64,000 nucleotides of DNA, taken from Bidens hawaiensis. Taxonomy: Eukaryota > Streptophyta > Magnoliopsida > Asterales > Asteraceae. Below, one piece after another: positions 11,628-22,947 of this stretch. The notes below the pieces were generated by a model that was given only the letters and a program-made list of their open reading frames with translations, was not told where the DNA came from and did not search any database. Location of the stretch: assembly GCA_021521415.1 (NCBI GenBank), contig JAIQDT010001746.1:349388-413387 (forward strand), given 5' to 3'. Made by a program: the position numbers and the translations under genes. Within the stretch, counting starts at the first letter, position 1. Every line of letters starts with the position of its first letter.

Positions 11628-12376
11628 TTCTTGTCTCAAACAAATGTAAACATGAGGGAGTCCGAACAAAACTTTGCCTTTTTGTCTGCCTTCATGACTT
11701 CATATGAGAATTTGGTTAGTAGTAAGATTGCAACGAGCGATTTGTCGGATGAAGATTATGATTAAATTGATCCTAATGATTTAGAACAGATGGACTTTAA
11801 GTGGAACATGGCTATGATAGTCAGGAAAGTTAAAAAGTTTATGCAGAGAACGGGTAAAGATCTTCCGTCTTTGAACAAAATTGGGATTCGATAAATTAAA
11901 GGTTAAATGCTACAATTGTCAAGAGTTTGGGAATTTTACCAAAGAATGTGATAAGCCTAAAAAGGAGTATACCGGTCCCAAAAAGCAAGATCAAAACTCA
12001 TCGGGTAAAAGTGGAAATGATGCAGGAAAGTCTTCTGGAAGTAAACCATCGTCTTCTGGATCTCAAGCAATGTTATCCAACGTAGATGGAGATGACTGGT
12101 CACAAAGGTTACTATGTGGTAACAATTAAGCAAATCTGGCAATTAATGTTTGGATTTCCTGAGTACTTTCAAGATGTGAGTGGAAGTGAACTATCTTCTT
12201 ATGCTGATACCGAGTCTGAATCTCATGATTCAAGTGAAAAGCTTCCAACTACTTTCGCTTGTATGGCAAAAATCAGTGATTCAACCACATCTGTGTACAT
12301 GGCTAAGCAAAATGAGGTTAGTACTTCTACTTCTAAGTTATCATGTGCTAATTGTGAGATCAATAAAGCCTAAGAT
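11628..12376 (+). pseudogene. gag: Sirevirus Gag, C-terminal part with damaged zinc knuckle
   Basis: Gag continues through a TAA at 11763-11765 and a frameshift near 11890 to a zinc knuckle at about 11908-11950. The knuckle reads C-x2-C-x4-N-x4-C: the usual His is Asn, which should impair zinc and RNA binding. A Ser/Gly/Lys-rich tail and an acidic segment follow, with at least one further frame change near 12090-12130. Confidence 0.8.
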
Positions 12377-13983
12377 AGATTCCTTAAAACTTCAAAATGA
12401 TAATTTGCTAAAAGAGATTGTTTCGTTAAAAGATACTTATAGGCAATCCTTGACCTCTCAAATGAATTCAAGAGATAAATTTGAGGCTTTAACTATAAGT
12501 AATCATGATCTTAAGGCCGAGTTATCGGTGAAAATGACCATCAATGATCAAAAATTTCAAGAAATCTTGAAACATAGATCAAAGATAACCGAACTTGAAA
12601 ATAAGGTTCTTGATTTAAAGACCAAATTAGGCAAATTCAGAAACTCTTCCTTTTTTCTAAACGAAATAATTGAAGTATCTGGTAAGCAAAAAGATTCAAA
12701 GAAAGGAATAGGTTTTGTTGAAATTTCACCACCTTTTCATAATGATTACAAACCAAATCCTTTTGCTAGACAAGAAGAGGATGTGATTGTTAAAGAATCA
12801 ATAATTTCTGAAAAAGCAAAACCAGGTAAAAATGAAACTGTTAAAGCCCAATCTTCAATTCAGAAACCTCATGTTCAATGCAACAAAGTCTTTGTTGAAA
12901 ATGTTGACAAAGTTATCGTTGAGGATGTGTTCGAACCTGAAATCATACATAAGAACAAGAACATTCCAAGTTCTAATCACATACTGTGTGAACCTCATGA
13001 ATTTGAGGAGGTTGTGTATGGTTCGCACACAACTCAAGTGAAACAAGATCATCATGTGAATGTCAAACCAGTGAGTGCTAAGAAACCAGAAAAACCCAAA
13101 ATTTATGATGAGGATTTGTTGCGTTTCATAAATCCAACTGTTTCCAAGTCATCTACTGGTAGAGTTTTTAAATTAAAGAGGATAGACACGATGTTCACTG
13201 AGAAAGACATTCCAATAAGTATCATTAAACCAGAACTTATTGAGAGCGTGTTTCACAATGAAACTTCCAAAATTCGAGAACTTGAACGTTTGTATGCTCA
13301 AGCTAAAACATCATCTTCATCTTATCCATTGACTAAAGCAAAGCAAGTTTTAAAACAGACTAAGAAAGTTCAATTTGTAAAATCAACTGGAACAGATACT
13401 TTGAAAATTTTTTCAAATTGTTCTAATTTAGAATTTTATTTGAAAAATAAATTTGAGTTATCTGATGATTTTGCTAAAATTTTGACAAAAAATGTGAGTC
13501 ATCATCAACCTTCTGTGTCACATGTTCAAACTAATTCTCAACATAATCATGTGGACATGCGAAGTTGTTTCCTTTGCGGTCAACAAGGTCAGGTAGTGAG
13601 AAATTGTGGCCAGAAGAGCTATCAGAATCTTCACCCTTTTGTCAAGGACCATTCCAAACCGGTTCTTTTGATAAAAGAGATTTTGAAACGTATGTGTTGC
13701 ATGATGATGATACTCATATTATGTTCTCAAATGTGAATCCTCGAAAAGTTGTTCATGTGAATGAAACTCATGGTTCTGTTAAACCAAAGTTTATTCCAAC
13801 TGAAACGTTATGCAAAAATGTGAATTCAAATGTAGTTCAAGATGCGTATCTAAGACGTAAGTTAAAGAAACCTGTAACTTATTCGCAAGTGGCTGAACAA
13901 CAGTTGAATTCAACTAAGTTTAATTTTTCTCAAGAAAACCAAAAGGTGCCCAAGACTGAAGCATGGGCTGTCTTTTTGAACTA
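12377..13983 (+). pseudogene. Sirevirus gag-pol spacer: coiled coil and second zinc knuckle
   Basis: An open stretch of about 450 codons to 13736, then a frame change. The first 100 residues have heptad-like Leu/Ile spacing (LKLQNDNLLKEIVSLK) typical of a coiled coil. A Lys/Val-rich low-complexity region follows. A second knuckle at about 13567-13608 reads C-x2-C-x4-Q-x4-C, again lacking the His. Such spacers are common between gag and protease in Sireviruses; no enzyme is implied. Confidence 0.7.
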
Positions 13984-13999
13984 ATCATTTTCGTTTGTG

Positions 14000-14634
14000 T
14001 GTAAGGTACATCCAAGACCATTTCTGGTGAAAACTGGATCATGGATAGTGGATGTTCTCGTCATATTACTAGGAATCTCGACCTCTTAACAAATGTGAGA
14101 AATATTCAAGGGGGTTATGTGGCGTTTGCTGGGAATTCTGGAGGTATGATTACATAGGAAGGTGATGTTTTGAATTGCCATATTACTTTTGAGAAGGTTA
14201 ATTATTGTGATAAGGTAGACCATAATTTATTGAGTGTGTCGCATATCTGTGACAAGAAATATACTACAATATTTACAGATAAAGAGTGTCTGATTTTAAA
14301 ACTGGGGTATGTGATTCCCGAGGACATGGTTGTCATGCGATCACCTCGATCAAATGATATTTATGTCTTAAATATGAGTTCTAAAGTATCCATATCGATC
14401 GAAACATGTTTTGTCTCGAAAGCAACCGAGAAAGATTCTATTCTATGGCATCGTAGAATGGGTCACATACATGTTCGTAAGATGAACTATCTCATGGCAA
14501 ATGACCTAGTTGGAGGTGTGTCTTTGAAGAATTTTAAGTTATCATATCACTGTGTTGCTTGCAAAAAGGGCAAACAGAAGAAAAAGTCACATCCCTCTAA
14601 GTTATTAAATTCCATTGATACTCCTCTTGAGTGA
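14000..14634 (+). pseudogene. pol: Sirevirus protease and integrase zinc-binding (GAG-pre-integrase) region
   Basis: The aspartic protease active site is visible as WIMDSGCSRHIT from about 14038, with the copia-type D-S-G intact. A TAG at 14155-14157 interrupts the fold. From about 14170 the pre-integrase domain is open and keeps its zinc ligands in HRRMGHIHVRKM and CVACKKGKQ. The frame ends in TGA at 14632-14634, directly before the integrase core. Confidence 0.85.
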
Positions 14635-15250
14635 CTTCCTATGGATTTGTTTGGTCCATGGATTCGTACGAGTATTTCTGGTGATTGGTATTGCCTGGTA
14701 GTTACTGATGATTATTCACGATATTCATAGGTCTTGTTTATGAGTTCGAAAGATCAAACGCCGGTTCCCGTTCAAAATTTAATCACTAGGATCGAATCAC
14801 TATACAAACAGAAAGTGAGGAGAATTCGAAGTGGCAACGTTACTGAATTTAAAAATACTGTATTGGATTTCTTTTGTTTACAAAAGAGAATTCATCGTGA
14901 ATACAGTGCCCCATACGTACCACAACAAAACGGTGTTGCTGAATGAAAGAATAGAACGTTGATTGAAGCTGCTAGATCGATGCTTGCTGACTCGAAGCTT
15001 CCTATCCATTTTTGGAAGACCAGTTATGAGTTGTTGAATAATCGTTAAGAGACTCAAGAAGACCAGTTATGAGTTGTTGAATAATCGTAAACCTAATTTA
15101 AAATACTTGGAACCATTTGGGAGTCCATGTACGATGTTGAAAAAGGATGTGGGAAAGTTCGATGAAAAAGCCATTGAATCGTATTTCTTGGGTTATGCCT
15201 CTCCTAAGAAACGAGTCTTTAATTTTACGTCTGGTTGTGTTGAATAATGG
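14635..15250 (+). pseudogene. pol: Sirevirus integrase core, inactivated
   Basis: The RNase H-fold integrase begins MDLFGPW with its first catalytic Asp. TAG at 14728-14730 and TGA at 14944-14946 interrupt it. The motif around the second catalytic Asp reads IRSGNVTEF, so that Asp is Gly. The third acidic residue is kept in QQNGVAE, immediately before the TGA. A 31-bp segment is duplicated at 15015-15045 and 15058-15088, adding another stop and a frame change. The enzyme cannot be functional. Confidence 0.85.
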
Positions 15251-15823
15251 TACCATGTGGACTGTCAAAAGCACACTACTCCTTCTCAAGGGAAAGGTCC
15301 CGACTGGATGTTTGACTATGATGGCTTGTTCAATTCGTTTACTCCAATAACTGATCAACCAGATGAAGATTTAGTCTGTGCTTATTTTGAAGAACAATTG
15401 GTAATTCCAAGATTTTCAAGTTCTAATGATGTTGAAGTTCCAATCGATGCTCCAACAGAAGATCCTGATAATGAGTCTCCAGTTCTCTTCGACAATGCAT
15501 CTACTTCATCTGATGACACTCCAGTTGTTGATCAAGTTATCGAACTTGATAGTGATGTTTCATCTCACGACCTGGGTGAACACTACACTAATTTATTTGA
15601 AACTGTTGATATTCCTGAGAATCCCACTCTTAGGATTCATAATTATCACCCGAAAGAAAACATTATTGGGGAACTTGATGTGGGAGTTCAGACACGACAT
15701 CAAGTTGCTTCATCAAGTGAGAATAATGTATTGTGTGCTTATGCTGAATTACACTTGTCTGGGATTGTAAATCTTGCTAAATTCACTTGATTTCTATCCC
15801 AAGTTGAGCCAAAGACTCCTCGT
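15251..15823 (+). pseudogene. pol: Sirevirus integrase tail and acidic linker to RT
   Basis: The same polyprotein continues after a TAA near 15246 as an Asp/Glu/Ser/Thr-rich linker (open 15257-15790), the usual spacer between integrase and RT in copia pol. It ends in TGA at 15788-15790, after which [10 protein letters not shown] leads into the RT. Confidence 0.75.
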
Positions 15824-17222
15824 ATGGCACTTCAAGATTCCTCTTGGGTAGAAGCAATGCAAGAAGAATTACAGCAATTTTCACGTTTGGGTGTTTGGGA
15901 TATTATCGACAAACCTTCTAGAGTTAAGAAGGCGATTCCGACTAAGTGGGTATATAAATGTCAGAAAGACGATCGTGGGGTGATTGTGAGAAACAAGGCA
16001 AGTTTAGTGGTGCAAGGTTTTCATCAGCAAGAGGGTATTGATTACACTAAAGTATATGCTCCTGTTGCAAAATTGGAGTCTATACGAATCTTTTTAGCCT
16101 ATGCAGCTTATAAGAACATAAAAGTCTACCAAATGGATGTCAAAAGTGCTTTTGTCAATGATGAACTTCATGAGGAAGTGTTTGTTTTACAGCCTCTGGG
16201 TTTTGAAGACCCTGATTATCCTGACCGAGTTTACCGATTAATCAAGGCATTATATGGTCTACATCAAGCCCCGAGAGCTTGGTATGGCATGCTCGCCGAC
16301 CATCTGACGGATAATGGTTTCAATAGTGGAACTGTTGACTGCACTTTGTTTTATAAAAATATTGGTGATGATCTTCTCCTCATTCAGATTTATGTAGATG
16401 ACATAATTTTTGGGTCAACAAACGACGCGCTGTGTAAGGAGTTCGAGAAATAAATGCAAACCAAGTTCGAGATGAGTTCGATGGGAGAGATGAATTTCTT
16501 TTTAGGGTTGCAGGTTCATCAGTCTGCAAAAGGAATTTTCATTCACCAAACAAAGTATGTGAACGATGTCTTGAGCCGATTCAAGATTACTGCCGGAAAA
16601 ATCCCTTCTACTCCTCTTCCCGTGGGTCACAATTTATCACCGGATGAATTGGAGGATATTGTTGATCCTACCCTATATCGAGCTATGATTGGTTCTTTGA
16701 TGTATCTTACTGCTTCTCGACCCGACATAATGTTTGCTGTTTGTTTATGTGCTAGGTACCAAGCTAGTCCCCGAGTGACTCACCTGGCAGCGGTCAAACG
16801 TATTCTTAAATATATTAGGGGCAATCCTGACACCGGGTTATGGTACCCCAAAGACGATACTTTTGATCTTACCGCTTATTTTGACTCAGACTATGGAGGA
16901 TGCAAGATTAATTTCAAGTCTACCACAGTGGGATGTCAATTCTTAGGAAGCCGGCTTGTTTCCTGGCAGTGTAAAAAGCAGACAACGGTTTCCACTTCAA
17001 CCGCCGAAGCTGAGTATGTTGCAGCCTCGAGTTGCTGTTCCCAGGTTTTGTGGATACAACAACATCTTCGCGACTACGATTTGAAGTTTCTTACTACTCC
17101 CATCTTAATTGATAATTCTGCTGCCATTAGCATCACCAAAAATCCCGTACAACACTCTAAAACGAAACATATCGAAATTCGATATCATTTTATACGGGAT
17201 TGTTATGAAAAGAAACTAATTG
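15824..17222 (+). pseudogene. pol: Sirevirus reverse transcriptase and RNase H, interrupted
   Basis: The copia RT (RVT_2 fold) is nearly intact: [14 protein letters not shown], then [11 protein letters not shown] with the first catalytic Asp, [13 protein letters not shown], and the YVDDIIFGS active site at about 16390-16416. One stop (TAA, 16451-16453) splits it. RNase H follows with ASRPDIMFAV, YFDSDYGGC and STAEAEYVAAS, and reaches the KTKHIEIRYHF block. The frame is then cut by the LTR element inserted at 17223; its last codons resume at 25253. RT copies element RNA to DNA inside the particle. Confidence 0.9.
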
Positions 17223-19543
17223 TGTAACATCCCCAAAATTTTAGTCCAAATTTGACAACTTAGTGAAGTTGAAGGATCAAAATTATTCTATAAAATATGT
17301 AATGAGAAAAATTAAATAAAGAAAATAAAATATTTTATAAGGAAATAAAATATTCCATAAAGGAAATCATCTCATTTAGTAATATGGAATAAGGAAATTC
17401 CATCCCACATGGAAAAATGTAAGAAAGTGGAAGCATTCCACTTGAATATAAATAAGGAAGTCAAAACCCATCCCACATGGAAAGTTGTAAAGATTAGGAA
17501 GCTCTTTATAAAGAGATCAAATCTCATAGTAATATTCTTTTATGCCTAGCATGCACCCAGTGGTCCTAGCGGAGGGTGCGAAGCACCCGATGCGCACGCG
17601 CACGCGCATGGGCACGGGCTCGGGCGAAGGGAGTTAGGTGCAATGTGGCACTTTGATGGCACACTTTTCACTTCGCACGCTCGCATCGCCGAGAGCCGCC
17701 TTAGTATTTTTGGACAATGGGAGTTAAACCCGGAAGTGACAAGCTAACAAAAGACAAGGGACTAAAAGTGAAAAATTGAGTTCAGGGACCCATCGCGCTA
17801 CGCGATGAGTCCAGAAAAAAGGTCATCGCGTATCGCGATGGACCTTCATGAGTCAGAGGACACGTGGCAGCTTGTGGTAAGGCGGCGGAGGAATTGCGGC
17901 GCCGCGATACGCGACGGGATCACCAAGACCCATCGCGTACCGCGATGGGACCCAAAATCAGCCTATAAATAGGTGGCTCACGGCTCATTCCCAATTCACA
18001 CCAAATAACTTTCTCTCTCTAGAACTACTCTCTCACTACCTCGGTTTCCGGGCCGACCCGGCAATCGTTACCTCGCAATCCGTGTCACATACCGACGATA
18101 CCTCTAAGTGCGTGCCACTGAAAATAACCCGACAATCTATCTCAAAGTACTGAACGACACGACGACCACATGCCGCCTCGTTTTGCGTGCCAACCATCAT
18201 AGTGCGTGCCAAGCTCTGAGGTTCCAACAGTCTAAGCTCTAGAACGCGATAGAGAGTAGAGGTGTTGCTCATTAGTAATCAAACTCCGAATACCCGTGTA
18301 AGGTAGGGGTTCTGCCTAAGTCATTAGTTTATTATTATATACATGGCTTGGACCATAGTCAGGGGTATAGCCCAAACCTTGATCATAAATATGTTTACAT
18401 AAGCTTTGAACCTACAAAGGATTATAGTAATATTTCTTTACAATTAAGAAACATCAATTGTACATTCATTAATAAGAAAATATAGTTTCTTAACGATTCA
18501 GAAACATAAAATTTTACATTCAATACTAGCAGTTAATGAATGTTTCTTCTTGAAGAAGAAACAGATTATAGATGTTTCTTCATAAAGAAGAAACTCAGCA
18601 TATGATTTGGTAAATAAACAGAAAGACTACAGGTCTCAATATTTTATTCAAACGAATGATCAATCAAGGTTTAAAGCTATCAAAACCAAACTAAGGGTCT
18701 GTAGCCGGATCAGATGACGATCCAGATATTTATATAAACCTATTTTATAATAGGTCAATCATCAATCAATCAATCAATCAATCACAATCAAGGTTTCAAA
18801 CGAGATCACCAATCATTCAGAACAGACAATCACAGGTGAATACATTAACCTTTTCAATTCATCAAAACATATTTTTACTAGATAAGATGAACGGGTGTTT
18901 GTCTAACGAGTCAGTCAATGTTTTCATGAGATTATATGTTCTCTAAATCATTATAATACAATATAGAAAATGAAGGCAACTCAGACCAAATACACATGTG
19001 TCTGGATCCAAACATAACTGTTCAGTCCATTAATCAATGGCCAGGGAGGCTGCGGGCTAACGGTCATAACTAGTTCTCCTTGTAGGGTCTATACTCATAT
19101 AGCTCGGGGGAACAATTGTGTGTGTGTAGGGGAGTGGTACAAAGCCCAGATGTGGTCGTGCATCTACTAAGTGTTAGAGAAAACTATAATTGTATTGTAA
19201 TGTCATTCAAATATTTTATAGAGTCATAAGTGTTCACCAGCATATAGCTGACGTATTTTCCCACATTTCAGGAAAACATATTAGCACAGGTACCAAGGAA
19301 TGAAGATAGACGCTCGCAAGGTAAAGATGGCTCAGTTTTAAATTATCAAAATATTATAAATAATATTGAAACATGATTTATAAATCAAACACTCGGGTAT
19401 TTATTATCCGACAAGCTTTCATATAAAATTAATATTTTATTATAACCTAAGTCTTCCGCTAAAACGAACCGCAACTCTGATGTATTTACAAAACAGGTAC
19501 CAACTATTGGTCATACGCCTAGGCCCTAAGCCGGGGTGTGACA
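17223..19543 (+). repeat. 5' LTR of the 8.0-kb gag-only element
   Basis: 2,321 bp from TGTAACATCCCC to GGGGTGTGACA. Four palindromes based on CATCGCG/CGCGATG lie at 17791-17952, just upstream of a TATAAATA box (17964-17971), and four GTTTCTT hairpins lie at 18432-18594. The GC-rich block before the palindromes stands out from the AT-rich surroundings. Confidence 0.92.
17964..17971 (+). promoter_or_regulatory. TATA box of the gag-only element's LTR
   Basis: TATAAATA, about 12 bp after the last CATCGCG palindrome and repeated in the 3' LTR at 23676-23683. Probable Pol II start of the element's genomic RNA some 30 bp downstream. Confidence 0.65.
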
Positions 19544-19546
19544 GGT

Positions 19547-19558
19547 TGGTATCAGAGT
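19547..19558 (+). promoter_or_regulatory. Primer-binding site, initiator tRNA-Met type
   Basis: TGGTATCAGAGT starts 3 bp after the 5' LTR; it differs from the plant initiator tRNA-Met complement only at the last base. Confidence 0.85.
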
Positions 19559-20025
19559 CATCGATCTTAGCGAATTAGTTATTTTATCATACCTAGGCTT
19601 TGATCAGAGATAGATATCAATCTTATAAATAAGAGCCATCAGTTTCAAATGAATTAGGTTTTAATGTATTAGTACCTAAGCTTTAAACTATTTGTTGAAT
19701 AAGTAGGGATAAGCAAGGATTAATAATATCCCTAAAGCATAATATGTTCAAATGTCTTATATAAACTACTTTGGGCATATATGTCGAGTAGTTAGACATT
19801 CAATCATTGCATTCGAATCTGAGCCGTCAAATATGGTGAACAGTAATAACAATTGTTATACAAAGCATTATCAGTCAAGAACAATCGATAAGTTCCTAAT
19901 TTGCCATATGAAGGTTAACCGAAGTATCTTCCTGGCAATTCATAAACACTCATAGGAATATCATTCACAGTTACAATAAATTAGATATTTGTCTGAAAAA
20001 TATCTAAATAAAATATTTAAATATT

Positions 20026-20352
20026 ATGGATAAGATAGGAAACACATTCCTACTCTCAAACAAACCTTACACAGATGTTCAAATGACAATAGTTGTACCA
20101 GTCGACCTTGATTCGGTAAAAGAAAGGGATACATTAGAACGTCTATACTTCCAAATCATACGTCCAGTGACGAAGACTCATACTAGACGACAAATGGAAG
20201 GAAATTTAGATTCATTTGATACTACGACACCATTAGTTCTGGTAAGTGCAAATCAGAATGCACAAGAAGTAGGATCAAGTAAATCAAAACCAATATTGTC
20301 AAAAAGGAAAAAGAGTAATAAAGATAATTATCAAGAACAAACAATATTTTGA
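20026..20352 (+). CDS. Small leader ORF of the gag-only element, unknown function
   Basis: A 108-codon frame from ATG to TGA, starting about 470 bp after the primer site. The product is hydrophilic with a Lys-rich end (SKRKKSNKDNY) and no recognisable domain. A second basic frame of 68 codons follows 45 bp later. Their position between primer site and gag is unusual. Because this region is A-rich, chance opening is possible, and I do not assign a function. Confidence 0.3.
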   Translation: MDKIGNTFLLSNKPYTDVQMTIVVPVDLDSVKERDTLERLYFQIIRPVTKTHTRRQMEGNLDSFDTTTPLVLVSANQNAQEVGSSKSKPILSKRKKSNKDNYQEQTIF

Positions 20353-20397
20353 TTACTTAGCATTTCAATCTCCTTACTTGGCGTACACTTAAGGAAA

Positions 20398-20604
20398 ATG
20401 CTACAGATCAAAAATTCCTTAGAAGGAATATATGATATTGAAAATAAGTCTAATCGTTACGAAAAATGTCACCAAATTAGCATAAGCAACGCTTACGAAA
20501 GAAATGGAAAACAAGGAAAGACAAAAGAAGAAGAGATAAGCAAAACATCAAAAAGGAAAACAAGATCAAGAAATAAATCATTCATAGGGAAAGGTAGACA
20601 ATAA
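20398..20604 (+). CDS. Small basic ORF upstream of gag, doubtful
   Basis: 68 codons, strongly Lys/Arg-rich towards the end (KTSKRKTRSRNKSF). No domain recognised. It may be a chance frame in A-rich DNA, or a degraded exon of the preceding frame. Confidence 0.2.
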   Translation: MLQIKNSLEGIYDIENKSNRYEKCHQISISNAYERNGKQGKTKEEEISKTSKRKTRSRNKSFIGKGRQ

Positions 20605-21164
20605 AGATCTTAATAGTTATAATCAGTATAACAATAGACTAAGAGCATAAAACTCTTAAAGTAACTCTTCTAGCAAGTCTGGAAGAAAGAGAATGTCAGC
20701 ATAAGGAAAGGTCCAGGTGGACAGAATCCCAAGGATAAGTGACCTTAAGTCAATGCTAAGAGACGTAAATAAACCTAGGAAGAGAATTAGAAATTCTCAT
20801 GGGTTGTCTGTATACAAGGTATGTACTAGTCATTTCAAAGAACATACAAAAGAAGAGAAAGTAATTATACCTCAATAGAACCTTATCAATCATCATCAAG
20901 ATATTCGGAAATTTGCTATGGTAATACACAATTTCCTTAATCAAAAGGAAAACATATGAATTGTGCATAGAACGAGACAGATAAACCTCAAGGAAAAGTT
21001 AGTTAAGGTCAGAGAAAATTTAGAAATGAATTTCTCCAAGAATATGACAAACTTATTAGACGTTTCATAATTAAAAGAGTTCTAGTACTTATAGTATTCA
21101 CGTACCATGTAGTATATCATTGGTATATAAGTTTCTTTCATAATGATGCAATCCTATTTACAGA

Positions 21165-22250
21165 ATGTCAAACTTAAACAGCCAAGCAAATGATGATGAA
21201 ATCTCCAATCAAAGAAACGACAAGAACGTGACAGAACCTGATCGTGAGACCCATGAACAATATTTAGTCAAAATACAAGAGATAATTCAGGTCACATTAA
21301 CTCCTCTCACTAATGCAATGAAAGAAGAGATACATAAAGTTAAGCATTCAAACAAGGCCATTAGAAAACATCCTTATCAAAAACCCTCACATTATAAAAA
21401 CATTCAGAACCTCAAGACTGATAAGCTCAAGAAACCTGTAGTAACTCAAGGTTGTAGTTTTGAGGATTTCAAAACCTTTGAACCAAAAGAATTTTATGGA
21501 AACCAAGGTGTTATACCAACTTTACGATGGCTTGAAGAGATCGAGTCCATCATCATCATTAGTCAATGTACTGAGATTCAAAATATTCAGTACGAATCTC
21601 TGAAATTCAAAGGTGAAGCTTTTGAATGGTGGAACACCCTAATTGTAAGAAAGGGAAGAGAAACCTTGTATCAAATGAAATGGGAAACATTCAAAGAACT
21701 CATATTACAACAGTTTTGCCCCATACCAGAAGCCAATATTATTCAAACTAAGATGGATATCACAAATCTCATAGAGTACAACACTAAGTTTCTTGGAAAT
21801 TACCAATCAACTTCGCTTCTAGACAACTCAGAATATGACAAAGTTATTCAATACATATCAGGATTACCCAAAGAGATAGGAGATATAGTAAGAACCCACA
21901 TGCCACAAACTACCTCCTCGGCTATGGAATTGGCCATGTATTTAATTGACAGTATGGAAAGAAAAACGGAGGTTAAAGAGAAGAATAAAAAGAAAGAAAA
22001 AGAAACAATCGAACAAATGAAGAAGATAAACAACGAGAAACCATTTGAATACAGCAGACCAATTTGTGAAAACTGTGAAAAACGACATTTTGGGAAATGT
22101 CGAAAACAAAAAAAGAACAAAACAAAAATCACTTGTACTTTTTGTAACAAAAACGGTCATTCTGAAGAAGACTGTAGAAAGAAAACAGTTGCATGTTTCA
22201 AATGTGGAGAAAAAGGACCTTTTAAAAGTGGATGTTCAAAAGCACAATAA
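21165..22250 (+). CDS. gag: Intact Gag of the 8.0-kb gag-only element
   Basis: 361 residues without interruption. Residues about 105-260 form the Ty3-type gag (retrotrans_gag) domain, with FEPKEFYGNQG, the AFEWWNTL block and the QFCPIPEAN segment. A highly charged Lys/Glu helix follows (about 265-290). The C-terminus has three Cys-rich knuckles: CENCEKRHFGKC (short spacing), CTFCNKNGHSEEDC (canonical C-x2-C-x4-H-x4-C) and CFKCGEKGPFKSGC (His replaced by Pro). The TAA is followed by non-coding DNA, with no pol frame overlapping or fused. The gag resembles that of the 12.5-kb element on the other strand (53915-55264). Gag could package its own RNA for copying by enzymes supplied in trans. Confidence 0.85.
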   Translation: MSNLNSQANDDEISNQRNDKNVTEPDRETHEQYLVKIQEIIQVTLTPLTNAMKEEIHKVKHSNKAIRKHPYQKPSHYKNIQNLKTDKLKKPVVTQGCSFEDFKTFEPKEFYGNQGVIPTLRWLEEIESIIIISQCTEIQNIQYESLKFKGEAFEWWNTLIVRKGRETLYQMKWETFKELILQQFCPIPEANIIQTKMDITNLIEYNTKFLGNYQSTSLLDNSEYDKVIQYISGLPKEIGDIVRTHMPQTTSSAMELAMYLIDSMERKTEVKEKNKKKEKETIEQMKKINNEKPFEYSRPICENCEKRHFGKCRKQKKNKTKITCTFCNKNGHSEEDCRKKTVACFKCGEKGPFKSGCSKAQ

Positions 22251-22934
22251 GCAAATAAAGAGATCAGCAACAGCAACACTAGAAAGGAATAAATAGTCAA
22301 CTCTTGTAATCGTTTGTAAACTCGTGTTTAAATGAGAAGTTTTGTAATAGAAAAAGGGTATTTAAATCCCTAATGTATATAAAGAAATATATTAGTATAC
22401 AGAAACTGTCTTTACACTGGAAAGAGAGATAGTTAAATTTCAAAAGTTCTCGAAATACAAGAAACTTTGTTATTCAATCATCATCTAATAGAAAGATGAA
22501 AAACTAAGACATAAGAAAATTCAAACTATAAAAGTTCGAAAATATGATTGATAAACGGAAGGAATCCGTCAAGATTATGAAGTAAAGGATTAGATGATTC
22601 AAGAATGGATATCTTGAAAGTCATCAAGATGTATAAATTAAAAAGGATTTGGTAAATTGAATTCAAGATACAATTAAGTTAACCATCAGTAAATGATTAG
22701 AATACACAGGGTAAGGTAAATAGTTAAACACAACTGGCCACTGTGATTAGCAATTTACAATTACTTATGACATTCTGAACTATTGACTGAATACATCATC
22801 CAAAGATGTGAGTTAACAACAAATCAAGAATTCAAATCATTCAAACAACTCTAAGAAACAAATCAGATAGAGTCTTATCATAATCGAGAATTAAGAAATC
22901 ACTCACAACAAATCTCGAGGACGAGATTCATTCC
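22251..22934 (+). other. Non-coding 3' internal region where pol would be expected
   Basis: A-rich, stop-dense in all frames, no trace of RT or integrase motifs. It ends with TCTCGAGGACGAGATTC (22913-22929), a motif that also precedes the polypurine tracts of the other two Ty3 elements. Confidence 0.7.
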
Positions 22935-22947
22935 AAAGAGGGGAGGA
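22935..22947 (+). promoter_or_regulatory. Polypurine tract of the 8.0-kb element
   Basis: AAAGAGGGGAGGA directly abuts the 3' LTR; it would prime plus-strand DNA. Confidence 0.85.

Noticed and set aside
17580..17700. GC-rich CGCACGCGC-type stretch as a CpG-island promoter of a host gene
   Set aside because: It is repeated at 23310-23410 at the equivalent place in the other LTR, so it belongs to the element.
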